DNA of 64,000 bases from Onthophagus taurus. Taxonomy: Eukaryota; Arthropoda; Insecta; Coleoptera; Scarabaeidae. Every line of letters begins with the position of its first letter. Position 1 is the stretch's first letter. Shown here in pieces: positions 60,302-64,000 of this stretch. Location of the stretch: positions 3,660,501-3,724,500 of the forward strand of contig NC_091975.1 in the NCBI RefSeq assembly GCF_036711975.1, written 5' to 3'. Under the pieces are notes generated by a model. That model was not told the DNA's origin. It worked only from the letters and a program-made list of their open reading frames with translations, and searched no databases. The position numbers and the translations under genes were made by a program.

Positions 60302-60601
60302 TTTTTGTAAGGTTATGATATCGTTTTTTAGAGATATTATTTTTATTCGGTCTTTTAAGGATTTTTAGTTGCGGTGAGGAAGTTTTAGTTGCAATTTGAT
60401 AACATATCTTTTTAAATTGTTATCTTTTAAGGACAACACCCGTCCGTTCAGTTTTAAATCTGAGCTGGATGATTAACATGCGTGAAGTTGGTTGCGGATG
60501 TTAAAATAAATCAAAATGAGTTGGTAACACTACTAAGGATAATAATAAATCAGTAAAATTTATTATTAAAATATCTTTACATATATTATAAATTAAAGTA
60601 A

Positions 60602-62253
60602 TTAAAGTTTATTTGGGTGTTCTTGTAAACCTAAAGCAAGATATTCTGGTTTTTTGGTGAAATATTCCCCGAGACGTTGTTGAGCATATCTAAAAACAAT
60701 AAAAATAGTTTATTAATGTAAATAAATGAAGATAATTACTTTAAAAAGTCGAAATCAATGTAGGAATGTTCGGCTTGTATTAAACACCAAATTCCCCAAA
60801 ATAAATGAGCGGCCAAAGCGTATTTATTAACCATTACGTATAACTCTTCAATATCACATTCTGTAACTATTTTATCACTAAATTCTTCTAGGTATGTTTT
60901 TAACCAATCACATTGAAGTTGTTTATTTGGATAATAAGAATAATCAACGTCGTCAACGCCTATTAAAAGAAAATATTTATTAATTTTTTGCTTATTAAAA
61001 GTGTTAAAGTTAAATAACTCACCAGCGAATTCAGCAAAATGATTTCCGATATCGTAAGCTTGATAATTAAATCCAGCGTATTCAAAGTCGATAAAGGTGA
61101 CGTTATTCGATTTTTCCGTGTAAATAACATTACCCAGAAGCAAATCGTTATGTGCAAAAACAACTAATGATTCATTCTGACTCAAATGGTGTTTTAAAAA
61201 CTCCTTTTCTTTCTGCAAATCACCTTTTTTGGGGAGATTAAGTTCTAGAAAGCGTTTCTGTTTTCGTGGATCTGTAAAATCATGCGGAACCAAATCCAAA
61301 AACCTTTGCATTTTATTCCAAAGACTCGGCGTACAGTTTTTTTGATTAATACCATTTTTTACTTTATGCATTCTTGCCATTCTCCTTGCTACTAATTTAT
61401 AAATTTCCGGTTTGATAACCGTTTTTGAGGATAACGTGGTTCCTGGTACGAATTGGTACGCTAAACCGTTATGGAATGTTGCGTATAATTGTGGTGCTAA
61501 AGATAGTTTGTTTAATAATAAAATATTTCTAAAAATTAAAAATAAATACATTAAAAAACGTTAGTTTAAAGTTAAAAAATGATTTAAATACCTAGTTTCC
61601 GCTTTTCGATCAATCAATAAATCGGTTTTATTGCCGTAAATTCTCACCAAAACCGTTTCCTCTTCATTTTCACCTTCTACGTTACATCCAATAAGTTTAT
61701 TTGTAATTCCATCTGTCAACAACTTTAGTTAAATATTCAAATTAAAAGAGATTTGATTACAAAATTGATTTTATGTTGAATTTCCCGCGTTTTTTTATTT
61801 ATTTTAGTTACTTAATTGTCCGGCAACTGTCAAAATTGACGTTTTAAAAATTTAAGTGTCACAATAGAAAACATTTATCGAGTTTTAACCAAAACAATAT
61901 ATTTTTAGAGAAAAATGTAAGTAATTTGTTATAAACCATAAATTATTAAAAAAATTCAAGGTTGAAACGTTTTAAAATCGGCTTAAAACGATTCTGAAAC
62001 TTGTTTGTTCGAGAATTAAATGCACATGCAATACATGAGTCGTAGTAATTTTCTTTCAACGGTTAATTCATTACAGCTACATACACACGATTAATTTCCA
62101 AAGAAAACATTCTAAATAACTCACCTTGTATTTAATTTTTTCTACGGGCCAGTTTGGTCGGATTTTTTCCAAAATTTCCTTTGCGCCGTCAAAAATGTTA
62201 TTTTCTTCGATTAAAACGTCAATTTTTGGTATTGTTTCATCGATTTTCATCAT
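60602..62253 (-). CDS. ethanolamine kinase, copy B (uninterrupted first exon)
   Basis: Five minus-strand exons, 62125-62253, 61592-61722, 61023-61528, 60740-60959 and 60602-60689, encode 357 residues. Exon 1 reads MMKIDETIPKIDVLIEENNI without the insertion seen in copy A. Motifs are as in ETNK1/easily shocked: TDGITNKLIGC, FHNGLAYQFVPGTTL, FAHNDLLLGNVIY, FIDFEYAGFNYQAYDIGNHF and AAHLFWGIWCLIQAEHS. The 63-bp intron 60960-61022 is in phase and free of stops, so a naive reading keeps it as 21 extra residues between EFAG and VDDVDYSYYP; in human ETNK1 these join directly. The donor is GTGAGT here but GTGAAT in copy A. Catalytic residues are intact, so the enzyme should be active. Confidence 0.9.
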
Positions 62254-62834
62254 TTAAATTAAGTTTTATTTACCCCCTTATACACTATAATACAAAATTC
62301 GTCATTTATAACAAATATTAAGCAACAATCCGCGCGAAAAGTAAACAAATAATTTTTTTTTGTAAACCGAGATAAATACGTTTGAATGACGTGTTTTATT
62401 ATTGCTAATAGATTAAAAGATAGGAATTTAGGAACAAACAACTCACCAAAAATTAGTTTTTATGCTTTTTTAAACCAAGTGCTTTAATGTATTTAAAGGT
62501 ATGATCGAGTAGAAACGTGCATCTACACGAAAACCACTTCTGGGAGAATGTGTTGGAGTCCTGGAGGTGTTTTGGTGGGGTCGAACGTGGCTTGAATAGT
62601 GCGCGCAGGTCATAAGCTATCGATGTTTTTCCCCCAAACCAAACTCTTGCAAGGATAGAAAATCTGTATCTTTGTGGTGTTTAAAGATATCTTCTAGTTT
62701 AAAGGTTATTTTTACTTTAGAGATAATTTTATCAAATAAAGTTTTATTCAATTTATAAACTTAAAAATTAATCGTAACAAAATGATTTTAAACAAAAACT
62801 TAACGCTTATTTAACTAAAATATTTCAAATTAAC

Positions 62835-63266
62835 TTAAATTAGTTTGGTATCATATTTCACCATTTTAGTGACATAGTAATGTGGTGCTTCAAAAGGTTC
62901 TAAAAAGAATGAATATTATAATAATTAAAGAAAATGTTAAAAAATAATTTACCATAGTCATCAAAAAGTGTTGGAGGAAATAATTTACTTGTTGTATGAT
63001 AAAAACTAGTTTCAGTAGTATCCCTTCTAATCGATGAAGTAAATTTGATGTGTAAATTAGTGGGTTCTTTTCTAAAATTTCAAAAAATATTAATCCAAAA
63101 ATGTTGATAATTAACCTACAAAAATGGTCTGGGCAAAGATGGGTTACAAAATTAAAAATAAGAAACGAAAACTTTAAAAAGTTTAAAGTTACTGAATTAA
63201 ACAAATTTAAAATTAATTTTATAAGCTTTATTAGTATTTTGGTTTATTTACAATGAGTATTTTGTA
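62835..63266 (-). pseudogene. truncated Zwilch duplicate (promoter remnant plus last two exons)
   Basis: Only about 107 bp of the Zwilch upstream region (63160-63266) and its exons 6 (62953-63071) and 7 (62835-62899) are present, joined by a deletion that removed the start codon and exons 1-5. The two exons keep their splice sites and frame with few substitutions (for example Lys to Arg, Thr to Ser), as expected of a young relic. It cannot make Zwilch. The remaining promoter fragment lies about 900 bp upstream of kinase copy B on the same strand. Confidence 0.9.
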
Positions 63267-64000
63267 CCTCATTTTTCTTAAGAGCTGTTACATTTGGATC
63301 TTTAGGTTCATTATTAATCTTATAGGTTTGTTCCAACCGGATGTTCTTTTGCGCATTCGTCAACGCTGTTGGAACGGATTGAAATTTGTAGGCACGGTTT
63401 ATAACCAACCCTGCCATTTACTAAATTTTTGCACAATAATGAACTAAAGTAGCTCTAATTAGAAATCTAACAAAACGTAATAGCCTTGTTTATAGATATA
63501 TAAATGTTAAACAAGGGTAATAGATAAATGAAATAAAGATATGCATATTTTTACATATTTATTCAAACGCCGGATTATCGAGCTTATACTGTTTACGGTT
63601 TGATAGTAAACATAACAATAACAGATATGGTTGGAACGAACATATAGGTCGATTTATTTGATTTAAAAATTCAACACGAGCAAATTCCTTGATCGCAAAA
63701 ATTTGCGAAGGATATTTTGTTGTAATAATATATTTTTTATAATTTTATTAATAATTATATCACCTATTAAGAAGTGCTTACGTATGTATCTTTTTAAACA
63801 TCGATTTAAAACCATTTATTTTACTTTTTATCATCCTCGTTCAGTCTCTTCCGTGATTTTTTTAAGCAACTTTCCCCCAAAGAATCCGAAGAAAATATGG
63901 TGAGAAATAAAAAAAACGGGAAAGTGGCTTTTTGTATAATTAAAATGGAATTCAATTATCTTAATTAAAAGAAAATTGATTGTCAGAAAAAAATTAGTTA
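63267..64000. other. AT-rich DNA beyond the duplication
   Basis: No feature is supported. Short open frames lack domains. The sequence from 63267 onward has no counterpart at the prefoldin 5 end of the left copy, which fixes the duplication boundary. Confidence 0.5.

Larger units (their letters stand above)
60527..63266. repeat. right copy of the inverted segmental duplication
   Basis: Reverse complement of the block at 20837-26036. Collinear match: 63266 to about 63160 equals 20837-20943, then a jump of about 1.9 kb, then about 63155 to 60527 equals about 22876-26036 without the 501-bp insert. Coding parts differ by only a few per cent (15 of 271 residues in the largest open frame), and non-coding parts are also still alignable, so the event is fairly recent. 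It lies just upstream of cortactin. Confidence 0.9.

Overview
This is nuclear DNA from an insect, most likely a beetle. It is AT-rich, with short introns (often 45-70 bp) and closely packed single-copy genes whose protein sequences look insect-like. No prokaryotic, viral or organellar gene is seen. The order-level call (Coleoptera) is an inference from protein style; the insect call is firm because crumbs, boca, Cip4, cortactin and the others align in exon order with known insect genes.

Layout. 1-8157: a Kazal inhibitor (3361-3649), then a disordered protein with six PKA-type phosphosites (4502-5896), among dispersed repeats and a LINE scrap. 8158-12370: a tight housekeeping block with boca/MESD (+), MOZART1 (-), V-ATPase subunit F (+) and a seven-exon SLC7 L-type amino-acid transporter (-). 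12371-19418: a long gene-free stretch, then a two-CUB Sol1-type auxiliary receptor protein with a 2.2-kb first intron. 19870-25956: prefoldin 5 (-), Zwilch (+) and ethanolamine kinase copy A (+). 26435-29789: a CLIP-type serine protease and a coiled-coil fibrinogen-related secreted protein. 30059-41490: complete crumbs, 15 exons, 2203 residues by my splicing. 42456-43471: PP6 catalytic subunit (-). 44858-57655: Cip4/TOCA F-BAR gene (-), whose 8-kb first intron contains an intronless ATP synthase alpha gene on the opposite strand (53367-55043). 58586-60301: cortactin (-). 60602-62253: ethanolamine kinase copy B (-), followed by a truncated Zwilch remnant.

The most notable structure is an inverted segmental duplication. 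The block 20837-26036 (Zwilch promoter, Zwilch, ethanolamine kinase) recurs on the other strand at 60527-63266 with about 1.9 kb of Zwilch removed. Copy B of the kinase has an uninterrupted first exon. Copy A carries a 501-bp insertion, flanked by a 7-bp direct repeat, inside that exon. A GT at the start of the insert and an AG just after it would remove exactly 501 bp and restore the reading frame with one amino-acid change, so this is a candidate recent intron gain.

Functional themes: apical polarity and actin/membrane remodelling (crumbs, Cip4, cortactin), mitosis (MOZART1, Zwilch, PP6), folding and trafficking (boca, prefoldin 5), membrane lipid and energy metabolism (ethanolamine kinases, V-ATPase F, ATP synthase alpha), and extracellular proteins (Kazal, CLIP protease, fibrinogen-related protein). 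Apart from shared promoter regions I see no evidence that neighbours act in one pathway. All exon boundaries were read by eye from GT/AG signals, phase and family similarity; every multi-exon model sums to a whole number of codons.
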